Position numbers and translations under genes: made by a program
In this document: positions 8,100 through 15,109 of the stretch, one piece after another
Layout: the number at the start of each line of letters is the position of its first letter
Position numbering within the stretch: the first letter of the stretch is position 1
The notes under the pieces: generated by a model
Seen by the model: the letters and a program-made list of their open reading frames with translations, nothing else
What the model was told of the DNA's origin: nothing
The model's database searches: none
Virus record (IMG/VR): IMGVR_UViG_3300033148_002998
Location: 1-33,303 of that record
Origin: a virus
Length of the DNA stretch: 33,303 nt
Strand: one strand, 5' to 3'

Positions 8100-8754
8100 A
8101 ATGTATCACCTGATGACACCAATAACACAATGTCACACCATTTTTTAATTCTAATATTAATTCGGGATAATCTTTTATTTGTTTAATATGATGAGATTGT
8201 AATATATCCTTATTTTCACATCCGCAATTCTGACAAATGTAATGGTCTCTTTCTTTAATATCTTTTGACCATTTTGCCAATTTTGAGGATATATGCGATT
8301 TAAATTTCATCCATTCTTTGGTTTTACCTCCTTGCCAATTTGGATTTAATTCAAATGGTAATCCTTTCTTCTTATTTATTTCATCGGAATACGTTTTACC
8401 TAAATTCCATTGTCTTATTTTCTCTCTTACTTCTGGTCTCTTAGATGGATTATTATCTCCTTTAACTCTTTCGCTCAATCTTTGTTTATATTCATCTGTG
8501 TGTTTCATCCAACCTTTCAACCCTTTATTCCATGCTTTGCGTCCTTTTTGTGATTCACTTAATTTAGATTTTTGTTCTTCGGTCCATTTTATCCCCGTAC
8601 TTCCACTCGACTTCCCAATTTTTGACTTATGATAACATTCCATACTACAATAATTCCGTTTAACAGATGGAAATTCTAAATGTATTTTTCCACAAGTCTT
8701 GCATATTTGTTCTATTTTGTGTATTTTTCCTTTATTCCATGCAATTCTTTTCAT
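8074..8754 (-). CDS. HNH homing-type endonuclease with NUMOD3 and zinc motifs
   Basis: About 226 residues. The N-terminal zinc motif has C-x2-C (CKTCGK) and NYCSMEC. NUMOD3-like repeats follow (TEEQKSKLSESQKGRKAWN, then EYKQRLSERVKGDNNPSK and EVREKIRQWNLGKTYSDE). The C-terminal HNH core is CQNCGCENKDILQSHHIKQ and CYWCHQVIHYG. This is the architecture of phage free-standing homing endonucleases. ATG 8754 is chosen because GAGGTTGGGAAT precedes it; ATG 8772 is possible. The reading frame is intact, unlike the other HNH gene. The downstream GT2 start is embedded in its end. Confidence 0.85.
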   Translation of the reverse strand: MKRIAWNKGKIHKIEQICKTCGKIHLEFPSVKRNYCSMECYHKSKIGKSSGSTGIKWTEEQKSKLSESQKGRKAWNKGLKGWMKHTDEYKQRLSERVKGDNNPSKRPEVREKIRQWNLGKTYSDEINKKKGLPFELNPNWQGGKTKEWMKFKSHISSKLAKWSKDIKERDHYICQNCGCENKDILQSHHIKQIKDYPELILELKNGVTLCYWCHQVIHYGKKYERK

Positions 8755-8871
8755 ATTCCCAACCTCTTTCATAAGTTAATATTTCTTTCAGATGTGTTAC
8801 AAATTCTTTTATATCCTTTTTTGTTAATGTTCCCATAGTTGCTATATGTAGCACCTTTCCATTTAGTTCAT
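8732..8871 (-). pseudogene. Small ORF, apparently frameshifted at its start
   Basis: A good ribosome site and start (GAGGCGAT then ATG at 8871) open a frame that stops after two codons. The neighbouring frame runs on as LNGKVLHIATMGTLTKKDIK, then EFVTHLKEILTYERGWEYEK, ending at 8732 inside the HNH gene. A single-base change near 8866 would join them into a protein of about 46 residues. Alternatively translation begins at GTG 8854 or ATG 8836. The protein-like composition suggests a real small gene, now broken or with an unusual start. The call is weak. Confidence 0.35.
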
Positions 8872-8886
8872 ATCGCCTCTTTTGCC

Positions 8887-9008
8887 GAATTAAACGGAAT
8901 AGGTTATAATTTTTGTTTAAGCATACCTAAATGATAAACATTTTAAAAACATGCCTACTGTGTGCGTTAATGGTTAACTGCAATACCGCCTACTGTATGC
9001 GGTTTTGT
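8887..9008 (+). repeat. Duplicated intergenic element E, copy 1
   Basis: It aligns without gaps to 18788-18908. Shared blocks are GAATTAAACGGAATA, ATAAT, GTTTAA, ATACCTAAATG, CTACTGT, GCGTTAAT, TTAACT, CAATA and a second CTACTGT. Two ACTGT-type motifs lie 35 bases apart at 8953-8970 and 8988-9006. The second can fold as ACCGC/GCGGT followed by TTTT. Reading leftward, a TATA-like AAAATTATAACC near 8903-8914 lies about 36 bases before the ATG at 8871, so this copy may be the promoter of the HNH-GT2-GT4 operon. An imperfect palindrome (8915-8932, TTTAAGCATACCTAAA) sits just upstream of that box. Confidence 0.8.
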
Positions 9009-9020
9009 AATTTATACCAT

Positions 9021-9149
9021 TTATAACACAGGTTTAAACCCCATTGATTCTATCAGATATTTTCCTTTCTTTTTACAATTCTTTGAACAATATCTGTATG
9101 ACTTATCTTGATGGATGAGTGGTGTCCCACAATATAAACAATATTTCAT
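9021..9149 (-). CDS. Zinc-finger miniprotein (42 aa)
   Basis: 42 residues starting at ATG 9149 in a TAATG overlap with the GT2 stop codon. Cysteines at 4, 7, 21 and 25 (YCLYCGTP and YCSKNCKKKG) form a treble-clef-like or FCS-type zinc finger, followed by a basic stretch. The size is close to the minimum for a metal-stabilised domain. It is coupled to the glycosyltransferase upstream. DNA or protein binding is likely; the partner is unknown. Confidence 0.7.
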   Translation of the reverse strand: MKYCLYCGTPLIHQDKSYRYCSKNCKKKGKYLIESMGFKPVL

Positions 9150-9802
9150 TATATCAACTTATGTTTCTTTCTAAAATATCTTGCCATTCGTACCTTTGTT
9201 TCTTCATCATCCACATTTCCATGTTCTGTTAATCTATGGTGTTGTACCCAATAGTCTATAACCCCAATGCCCATTCCTGCTTTAAATGTTCTATAACTAT
9301 AATCAACATCGTTACCTGTACTCATATTCTCATCAAATAAACCTATTTTATTTATAGTTCTTCGTGGTATATAATTACTCCATGTACCAACCCATTTTAA
9401 CTTATCATAATATTCCTTTGTTGATTCTCCATAACCTGCAATAGTTGTAACTTGTCCAATATTTTCTCTTTTTGAACCCATACTTAATTCAGCTAACCAA
9501 TCTCTTCCCAGCATCTTAAAATGAATAACATCGTCTTGTGTCAAATAAACATCCAAATTACCCGCTTTTTTAATTCCATAATTTAGCGCATTAGTCATTC
9601 CATTTAGGGGTATATGATACACTTCAACATTATTCTTTTTTGCTAACTTATCACAGTATTCTTTTGTGCCATCTGTACTCTCGCTTTCTATAAGAAGCAA
9701 TTTAAATGGGTGCTGTGTCGATTCAAATAATGATTCTGTAGCAAACTTTATAAATGGCATACTATTCATACATGGTAATATAATCGCAGTTTTCAATCTC
9801 AT
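9149..9802 (-). CDS. GT2-family glycosyltransferase (217 aa)
   Basis: This is a compact GT-A enzyme. The N-terminus is AIILPCMNSMPFIKFATESL, then LLLIESESTDGTKEY as the nucleotide-binding loop. The metal site is VYLTQDDVIHF, a TQDD version of DXD, and FDENMSTGNDVDYSYR is the usual acceptor-side E/D-x-D motif. No transmembrane segments are present, so it acts in the cytosol. The ATG at 9802 overlaps the radical SAM stop (ATGA), implying translational coupling. It likely adds one sugar in a pathway with the neighbouring transferases. Confidence 0.85.
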   Translation of the reverse strand: MRLKTAIILPCMNSMPFIKFATESLFESTQHPFKLLLIESESTDGTKEYCDKLAKKNNVEVYHIPLNGMTNALNYGIKKAGNLDVYLTQDDVIHFKMLGRDWLAELSMGSKRENIGQVTTIAGYGESTKEYYDKLKWVGTWSNYIPRRTINKIGLFDENMSTGNDVDYSYRTFKAGMGIGVIDYWVQHHRLTEHGNVDDEETKVRMARYFRKKHKLI

Positions 9803-10887
9803 ATTAACATCCTATCCATTTTGTCTTTTATAAATATCTGTTCAAAGAATTCATTATATGCAGTTAGGGTACATCTATCACAATTCTTTTTAAAGTTAAT
9901 CTTGTTCACTTTATAGAAGTGTGATTCACTACCCCAATAATCTATAACATTCTTTGGGTTGGGATAATGGTCAACCAATTTACTCCAATTGTTTCCCCTT
10001 GAATCAGTACACATATAAACACTTCCATCTGCCGCCCATGTCGATGTCAGCATTGTTGCTCGGCACTTTTCAAACAGATGCTTTCTTGATAGATTGGAGT
10101 TGAATTTATGCTGAACTCCGAATACCTGATAATCATCTGACTCAAAATCTCTTTGAGCATTATTTATCTGTTGCCATATATTATCTATTTCACCCTCACT
10201 ATAAACATAATTATCTATAGCGGGTCTAAATTGAAAATGGTTGCATCCAATGTCTCTTCCTATCTTAGCTGCTTTATAGATAGAGTTCTGGTTATAACGG
10301 TCTAACAGAAATTTATATCCTATTTGAACATTTCCCTTAGTATCTGCTATTCCTTTAAGGTTAGCGATTACTTTATCAAACTGTTCCGCCTTTACTCCTT
10401 TCACTTTTGCATAATCCTCAGGTGTTCCGGCATCTATACTGAATCCGACAAATTTACAATGTTGATTTATGAGTTTCCACCAATTCTCATTTACCAAATA
10501 GCCGTTGGTAACAAATCCTAAGTCTAATCCATTCTTACCACATTCTTCTATAAAGGGTCTGCAATCTGCGTGTAAAGTTGGCTCACCACCTCCAGCCAAA
10601 CAAACCGCTTTAACTCCCCATTCTTTCCATATCTTGGGTAATTTCAATGAATATTTCAAAGGTAAACTCGCATTTCCGAATCTGTGGTCTTGCGATTGCT
10701 TATCCATTCTTTCCCTTTGTCCGCCGAACATACAGAATCTGCATTTATAGTTACACTTGTTGGTTAAGTCTATGTTAATTACTATAGGAGGTAATGGCTC
10801 TCCTTTCAATATCGCTTTAAAATGTTCGGCATGAGTCAATGCTTTCCAACTATTAAAGGGGTTGTATTTATTTGTCCACTCCTTCAT
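9799..10887 (-). CDS. Radical SAM enzyme with SPASM-like C-terminus
   Basis: 362 residues. The canonical C-x3-C-x2-C cluster motif is LTNKCNYKCRFC (Cys45, 49, 52) and binds the 4Fe-4S cluster that cleaves S-adenosylmethionine. The SAM-binding GGGEP follows at 99-103. C-terminal cysteines at 275, 293, 336 and 339 (KCRATM, YMCTDS, CDRC) suggest a SPASM or twitch auxiliary cluster. Such proteins modify peptides, sugars or cofactors; the substrate here is unknown. The gene is locked by ATGA overlaps between a methyltransferase and a GT2 transferase, which favours a role in building or modifying the same glycan or glycoprotein. Confidence 0.88.
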   Translation of the reverse strand: MKEWTNKYNPFNSWKALTHAEHFKAILKGEPLPPIVINIDLTNKCNYKCRFCMFGGQRERMDKQSQDHRFGNASLPLKYSLKLPKIWKEWGVKAVCLAGGGEPTLHADCRPFIEECGKNGLDLGFVTNGYLVNENWWKLINQHCKFVGFSIDAGTPEDYAKVKGVKAEQFDKVIANLKGIADTKGNVQIGYKFLLDRYNQNSIYKAAKIGRDIGCNHFQFRPAIDNYVYSEGEIDNIWQQINNAQRDFESDDYQVFGVQHKFNSNLSRKHLFEKCRATMLTSTWAADGSVYMCTDSRGNNWSKLVDHYPNPKNVIDYWGSESHFYKVNKINFKKNCDRCTLTAYNEFFEQIFIKDKMDRMLI

Positions 10888-11339
10888 TTAACCGCCCTCA
10901 AAAGAAATTTTAGTTCTCTTCCTTCATTAAACATTTGTTCATTTATCGTTTCAAATTCTGCACCCTTTGTTACTGTAGACCAATTCTCAACAATGTTTTT
11001 ATTCGGATGTAATTCTCGAGGTGTCCATATCTCAAAGTATCCTGGTCTAATAAATCTTTTATGATGGGGTTGAATCGCCCAAAAAAGAAAATAACAACAT
11101 GGCGCAATTATAATCACTTCTGCATTTGGTTTGCATACTCTCCATATTTCATGCATAAATTCAAGCACATCATCTACATGTTCTATTACATGAGAACAGT
11201 AAATGTTATCTACCGAATCATCTTCAAATGGAAATCTTTTATTTAAATCAACCACCTTATCAGGACAACATGTTTTATCCGAATCCACATTTAACCATCC
11301 TTCCATTGGTCTATTTCCACTACCTAAATTTACTTTCAT
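10884..11339 (-). CDS. SAM-dependent methyltransferase (class I)
   Basis: About 151 residues. The SAM-binding motif I is MKVNLGSGNRPMEGWLNVD at the very N-terminus, then a motif IV-like FEDDSVDNIYCSHVIEHV with the acidic-to-hydrophobic pattern of methyltransferase type 11 enzymes. The fold seems short, missing the usual N-terminal cap. ATG 11339 is favoured because GGTGA lies six bases upstream; ATG 11345 is the alternative. It overlaps the fusion gene upstream and the radical SAM gene downstream. It probably methylates a sugar, lipid-linked intermediate or small molecule of the island. Confidence 0.85.
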   Translation of the reverse strand: MKVNLGSGNRPMEGWLNVDSDKTCCPDKVVDLNKRFPFEDDSVDNIYCSHVIEHVDDVLEFMHEIWRVCKPNAEVIIIAPCCYFLFWAIQPHHKRFIRPGYFEIWTPRELHPNKNIVENWSTVTKGAEFETINEQMFNEGRELKFLLRAVK

Positions 11340-12622
11340 TTGCATTCACCTATCAACATTTGTTTTCCATACATAAATTCTTTGGGAACATCCATAACTT
11401 TAAAGAATTGGTTTAATTGAGTTATCCACCATTCCTTTGATTCCTTTATAATATGAGTAGAATCTAATTCGAGGTTCGGGTCTCCTATATAAGGAATACT
11501 AAATAGGAATTGAGTTCCATAATTAGATATACATTCGAGTGTTCTGTCTAATTCATTATAATTCAAATGTTCCAATACATCAAGTACCAATACTAAATCA
11601 TAATCTTTGAAATTTTGCTCTTCTATTATATCTCCTCGTTTTATATCTAGATGTTTATAAACAGTATTGTCCACAGCCCATTGTGATTTCTCCATTCCTG
11701 TATAAGTTACACCATAACTATCTAAAGCATAACCGAATAACCCCACTCCACATCCTAAGTCAAGAACCTTTAATGGTTTAAAATCTTCGTGTCCAAAGTA
11801 GTCTATCCATTGTTTTGTCATTATATAATGTTTTGTCTCTAATCTATTATGTGTACTATAATAAATCATGTCTTTATCTATATGAAACTCATTCAAAATA
11901 ATATTAGGTATCTCCATTGCATTTATCCTCTTTTTAGGATATAATCCAAATAAGTGAGCATAATACCAATCATCAAGATATTCCTTTGAGTGCATTTCTG
12001 ACTTCTTTATATGATTTTTATATCGTTTCCTTATATCAAATATCCCCGGGCAATAAGCAAGATGCCATATTGTAGTTCCATTGAAATATCCAATCTTACC
12101 AAACATATCCTTCTCCGCTATTGGTTTATTATCTTTTGTCTCCCATAAAACAGCATGTTCTGTTTCTGAATATATAAGCTCTTCTTTGATTTTGAATAGT
12201 CTATGTGGAACATAATGTGTTTCCATAGTAACATCTTCTTGTCCAAGGTTCTCTATAAAGTGGCGCATCTTAACAGATATGATATCTCTCATATCTTTAG
12301 GCGGGTTATCAATAAACTCTCTAATCTTTGTTATATCATCTACAACTTCATCAGCATCCAATACTAACACCCACTCTCCCATGTGATGTTTCTTGAGGTA
12401 GTCTAAATAATAATTTCTTTGTTTGCCATTCATCCCCTTATCTTCTTGATTGTATGTATTCTCTATAACAACTGCGCTATATTCAATAGCCAATTCCACA
12501 GAGTTATCTGTAGAACCGCCATCACAATAAATAATATTATCTGCGTCTTTTACACTCTTTAGACACATAGGTAAAAACTTCTCGCAGTTTTCGCCCATCA
12601 CACACACATTGAGTTTATTCAT
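11336..12622 (-). CDS. GT2 glycosyltransferase fused to methyltransferase
   Basis: 428 residues and two enzymes in one chain. Residues 1-240 are a GT-A transferase: NVCVMGENCEKFLPMCLKSV, YCDGGSTDNSVE, and the metal motif LVLDADEVVDD (Asp89, Asp91). Residues about 265-428 are a class I methyltransferase with VLDLGCGVGLFGYAL (motif I, 286-300) and YDLVLVLDVLEHLNYNELDR (motif IV). The fusion suggests sugar transfer and methylation happen in sequence on one product, such as an O-methylated terminal sugar. A GAGGGGTTATT ribosome site precedes ATG 12622. Its end overlaps the next methyltransferase. Confidence 0.88.
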   Translation of the reverse strand: MNKLNVCVMGENCEKFLPMCLKSVKDADNIIYCDGGSTDNSVELAIEYSAVVIENTYNQEDKGMNGKQRNYYLDYLKKHHMGEWVLVLDADEVVDDITKIREFIDNPPKDMRDIISVKMRHFIENLGQEDVTMETHYVPHRLFKIKEELIYSETEHAVLWETKDNKPIAEKDMFGKIGYFNGTTIWHLAYCPGIFDIRKRYKNHIKKSEMHSKEYLDDWYYAHLFGLYPKKRINAMEIPNIILNEFHIDKDMIYYSTHNRLETKHYIMTKQWIDYFGHEDFKPLKVLDLGCGVGLFGYALDSYGVTYTGMEKSQWAVDNTVYKHLDIKRGDIIEEQNFKDYDLVLVLDVLEHLNYNELDRTLECISNYGTQFLFSIPYIGDPNLELDSTHIIKESKEWWITQLNQFFKVMDVPKEFMYGKQMLIGECK

Positions 12623-12741
12623 AATAACCCCTCTTTTTTATAATCTTCTACTTCTGTGCAACCTTCACAAATGGGATTTTGTCTTTCCCACGGAAATAAA
12701 TAAGACCCACATCTTTCACACTTTTCATATTCCTTATTCAT
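12619..12741 (-). CDS. Zinc-ribbon miniprotein (40 aa)
   Basis: 40 residues. CERCG and CEGC knuckles (Cys8, 11, 25, 28) flank a short linker with FPWERQNP. It starts at ATG 12741 inside the stop region of the gene upstream (ATGA) and ends in an ATGA overlap with the GT2-methyltransferase fusion, so it is translated in a chain with both. No catalytic residues are evident. It is probably a small adaptor or nucleic-acid binder. Confidence 0.75.
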   Translation of the reverse strand: MNKEYEKCERCGSYLFPWERQNPICEGCTEVEDYKKEGLL

Positions 12742-13025
12742 TTTAAATCATCCTCTGTTATATCGAATAAATATTCTAACTCTCTAATAACAGCACCTTT
12801 TTCTTTCAAACTTACATGATTCTGTCCTTTAGATATTCCCTCTCTTGATTTTCTGTAAAGTTCTGAAGACTTCATTATTGCTCCTATCTCTGATGATAAT
12901 TCTTTCATTCTATTTATAACCTTCTTCTTCAATAATTCCTCTGTTATAGTATGATTGGTTCCACAGTTATCACAAATACTTCCTTCAATTCCTGTTCTTT
13001 TGTTACATTCAAATAATTTATTCAT
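12738..13025 (-). CDS. Zinc-finger plus helical protein (95 aa)
   Basis: 95 residues. The N-terminal metal motif has Cys7, Cys18 and Cys21 (CNKRTGIEGSICDNC) with His25 as a possible fourth ligand. A long helical region follows (EELLKKKVINRMKELSSEIG and ELYRKSREGISKGQNHVSLK). The C-terminus is acidic. An AGGTGTCGAA ribosome site precedes ATG 13025. The name is not recognised. It lies between a 48-residue protein and the zinc miniprotein in the glycan operon. Confidence 0.75.
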   Translation of the reverse strand: MNKLFECNKRTGIEGSICDNCGTNHTITEELLKKKVINRMKELSSEIGAIMKSSELYRKSREGISKGQNHVSLKEKGAVIRELEYLFDITEDDLK

Positions 13026-13168
13026 TTCGACACCTTCAATCTCCTCATCGCTTCATCAAATGGTACATGTTTACAGTTGCCTTCTTTATCTCTACTAAAA
13101 TAACCTTGCCCATATACTAATACATCTATATTTATCTTTCTTTGTTCTTTTGGTGGTATGTTATTCAT
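13022..13168 (-). CDS. Hypothetical small protein (48 aa)
   Basis: 48 residues from ATG 13168, ending in an ATGA-type overlap with the next gene. It reads as a mixed small domain: INIDVLVYGQGYFSRDKEGN then a short helix (FDEAMRRLKVSK). It has a single cysteine, no signal peptide and no membrane segment. It lies just downstream of the tRNA, so the mature mRNA probably starts at the tRNA 3' end. It is unrecognised. Confidence 0.65.
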   Translation of the reverse strand: MNNIPPKEQRKINIDVLVYGQGYFSRDKEGNCKHVPFDEAMRRLKVSK

Positions 13169-13181
13169 ATAATCATCTCTA

Positions 13182-13254
13182 TGGAATCGGTAGGATTTGA
13201 ACCTACGTCACATGGTTCCAGACCACGAATGATACCAAACTACACCACGACTCC
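13182..13254 (-). tRNA. tRNA-Pro(UGG), with C at position 33
   Basis: 73 bases fold as a cloverleaf: a 7-bp acceptor (GGAGTCG with CGATTCC, one G-U), a D arm with AGTTTGGTA, an anticodon stem CGTGG/CCATG with loop TCTGGAA, a short variable region TGAC, and a T arm GTAGG-TTCAAAT-CCTAC. The discriminator base is A and no CCA is encoded. The loop places UGG as the anticodon (proline CCA codons) but puts C where U33 is nearly universal. The tRNA 5' end directly abuts the TAA stop of the GT4 gene with no spacer, so RNase P and tRNase Z processing would cut the operon transcript here. Confidence 0.85.
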
Positions 13255-14475
13255 TTACTTCAATAACTTCTCCCATGCAGGGGCTACTATGTTCTGGAAA
13301 TCATATTTCTTCATAACAGCAGCTCTACCATTCTTACCCATCTCTTTACATAGTTTTGGACTACTGTATAAGTTAGATACCATCTGCATAGCATCTTCTA
13401 TATCACATATACCACGTTCTACTTCCCAACTACCTGTCATAGTACCATTCACTACCTTATTATCATAATCTCTCGAATGTAAGTCAAATAAATTAATTGA
13501 TTCACAACCAGCTAATGATATCCCATATCCAGCCTTGTTCTTTTCTACTAACTCTTCAGTTGTTGTATATCTTGTTGCTACAACTGGAACTTCACATGCC
13601 ATTGCTTCTATAATAGGTATTCCAAATCCTTCTCCGCTGGTCGTTAATAAGAAGCAATCCATTAGATTGTAGATATTAACCATCTCTTTATCAGGGAATC
13701 CCTGATGTGCATTCATACCTGAAAAGACTACTCTATTCTCTAAATTGAACTTCTGTATAAGACTTCTCATCTGCCATATAGGTTGAGCAGGGTCATCTGG
13801 GTCACAGTGCATAAATAACATTGCATTTGGCATCTTATCCTTTATAAGGGACATCGCTTTGAATGTCCTATCAAGATTCTTTCTTGGTTGATTCCTTGCT
13901 ACTACACCTATAACAAACTTGTCCTGTAATCCATACTTGGCTCTTAATTCATTTCTTTTTGTTTGGTCAAGCTTTTTAAAAGCTTGTGTGTTAACGCCAT
14001 GTGGTATATGTTCCACATCCATATTATGATAATCTTTAACTTGTTTCTGTCCAAATCGTGATATGCAAACAGGTGCATCTATCTTTCTAAGAATATTCTC
14101 GCATCCTTTTGGTAGACCTCCTCCACCATCAGTTGGAAACCAGAAGAATGTCTTTGCTGGTGCTGTATCTATATCCATAAACCACGGAAATAACATGAAA
14201 GTATCCAATAGAATTATAAATCTATCAATCATATTAGTCTTTAGTATGTGTGATATCTGATTCTTGAAATAACTATGCTGTAATTCACCATATAATTTAA
14301 AGTTACATTTCGTGCCATCATAAAGTTCAAAGTTATTAAGTGTCATACCCATATAAGCATTACCCATATAATGAACTTCGTGTCCTTTCTTAGTCAAATG
14401 TTGTGCAAGTTGGAGACTCTGGTTTCTGTATCCAGTTGGTATCATTGGACTATCACTTAAAATTGCTATTTTCAT
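13255..14475 (-). CDS. GT4-family glycosyltransferase (406 aa)
   Basis: GT-B fold. The N-terminal half begins KIAILSDSPMIPTGYRNQSL, with the glycine-rich acceptor loop. The linker has HIPHGVNTQAF and the donor half FVIGVVARNQPRKN. The E-x7-E signature is TTSGEGFGIPIIEAMACEVP. It predicts retaining sugar transfer from an NDP-sugar in the cytoplasm. ATG 14475 has GGTGAATAAA in front; a GTG at 14484 is less likely. The RBS overlaps the peptidase stop codon, so the two are coupled. An internal hairpin lies at 13968-13986, and the stop codon touches the tRNA. Confidence 0.9.
   Translation of the reverse strand: MKIAILSDSPMIPTGYRNQSLQLAQHLTKKGHEVHYMGNAYMGMTLNNFELYDGTKCNFKLYGELQHSYFKNQISHILKTNMIDRFIILLDTFMLFPWFMDIDTAPAKTFFWFPTDGGGGLPKGCENILRKIDAPVCISRFGQKQVKDYHNMDVEHIPHGVNTQAFKKLDQTKRNELRAKYGLQDKFVIGVVARNQPRKNLDRTFKAMSLIKDKMPNAMLFMHCDPDDPAQPIWQMRSLIQKFNLENRVVFSGMNAHQGFPDKEMVNIYNLMDCFLLTTSGEGFGIPIIEAMACEVPVVATRYTTTEELVEKNKAGYGISLAGCESINLFDLHSRDYDNKVVNGTMTGSWEVERGICDIEDAMQMVSNLYSSPKLCKEMGKNGRAAVMKKYDFQNIVAPAWEKLLK
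13968..13986. repeat. Intragenic hairpin in second GT4 gene
   Basis: CAAGCTTTTTAAAAGCTTG is a perfect 9-bp palindrome around one T. It encodes Q-A-F-K-K-L-D in the same register as the other coding copies. Confidence 0.8.
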
Positions 14476-14476
14476 T

Positions 14477-15109
14477 TTATTCACCCATATAAATTAATGC
14501 TCTTTTATAATACATCTGTTCAAACTCTTCTATTGTATGTTCATGATAATAATGGTTTGGGTCTGCTAATCGTATAAATTCTTCGTCTATACTATCAACA
14601 ACCGAAAAATGTAAATCCGAACTATTATCATATCCCATAACATGATATAATACAATGTCACCAGTCTTTAATTTATCGATATCATAATTCCATTCTTCCG
14701 ATGTATCTATACCGAGTTTTGCCGCACATGCTTTTAATTGATAAACATAAGTCCACTCATCTTTATTTCTGTAGGTACATCTGTCATAATATTTTTGGTT
14801 TTTGTATGGTTTATCCAACCAATCCATAACCATCGCAAGTGAAATCGGTCCACATGCTGGACCAACTTGAGTTCGTAGTGGAATATTCCCAATCTCTTTG
14901 ATTATAACTCTTTCTTTATTTTTCTCTAAAGGTTGGAGTATAGCACCTCTTGGATTGTGTTCCCATTTTATTGTTATTGTTCTATTCATTTCCATTTTGT
15001 CAACTTTTTCTAAAAGTCGAGGTTCTATATGATTTATGTATTCACTCACAGATACAATCCCATAAATGAGGGATATAATCAAACATGTCAAAAGTATTTC
15101 GGTTTTCAT
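14477..15109 (-). CDS. Membrane-anchored C39-like cysteine peptidase
   Basis: 210 residues from ATG 15109 (GATGATATA before it). Residues 4-25 (ILLTCLIISLIYGIVSVSEY) form one membrane segment or uncleaved signal anchor. The soluble part has QVGPACGPISLAMVMDWL with Cys86 as the likely nucleophile, SSDLHFSVVDSI with His167, and RLADPNHYYH with Asp183. This Cys-His-Asp order and the DPN motif match papain-like C39 peptidases. If exported it could cleave host envelope proteins, virion precursors or peptide cross-links. It heads the glycan operon, downstream of a palindrome-rich promoter region. Lysis or entry roles are inference. Confidence 0.78.
   Translation of the reverse strand: MKTEILLTCLIISLIYGIVSVSEYINHIEPRLLEKVDKMEMNRTITIKWEHNPRGAILQPLEKNKERVIIKEIGNIPLRTQVGPACGPISLAMVMDWLDKPYKNQKYYDRCTYRNKDEWTYVYQLKACAAKLGIDTSEEWNYDIDKLKTGDIVLYHVMGYDNSSDLHFSVVDSIDEEFIRLADPNHYYHEHTIEEFEQMYYKRALIYMGE
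15001..15018. repeat. Intragenic hairpin in peptidase gene
   Basis: Read leftward, CGACTTTTAGAAAAAGTTG pairs over eight positions with one G-U wobble and an AGA loop. It encodes R-L-L-E-K-V-D just after the membrane segment, matching the register of 17672-17690. Confidence 0.7.

Noticed and set aside
8953-9006. CRISPR-like repeats
   Set aside because: Only two copies per locus with 35-bp spacing, diverged repeats and no cas genes.
13182-13254. tRNA read as serine (GGA) or tryptophan (CCA)
   Set aside because: Shifting the anticodon loop to give GGA or CCA breaks the 5-bp anticodon stem, and the long variable arm expected of serine is absent.
13142-13468. 108-codon plus-strand frame over the tRNA
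   Set aside because: It runs through the tRNA gene antisense and has no ribosome site.
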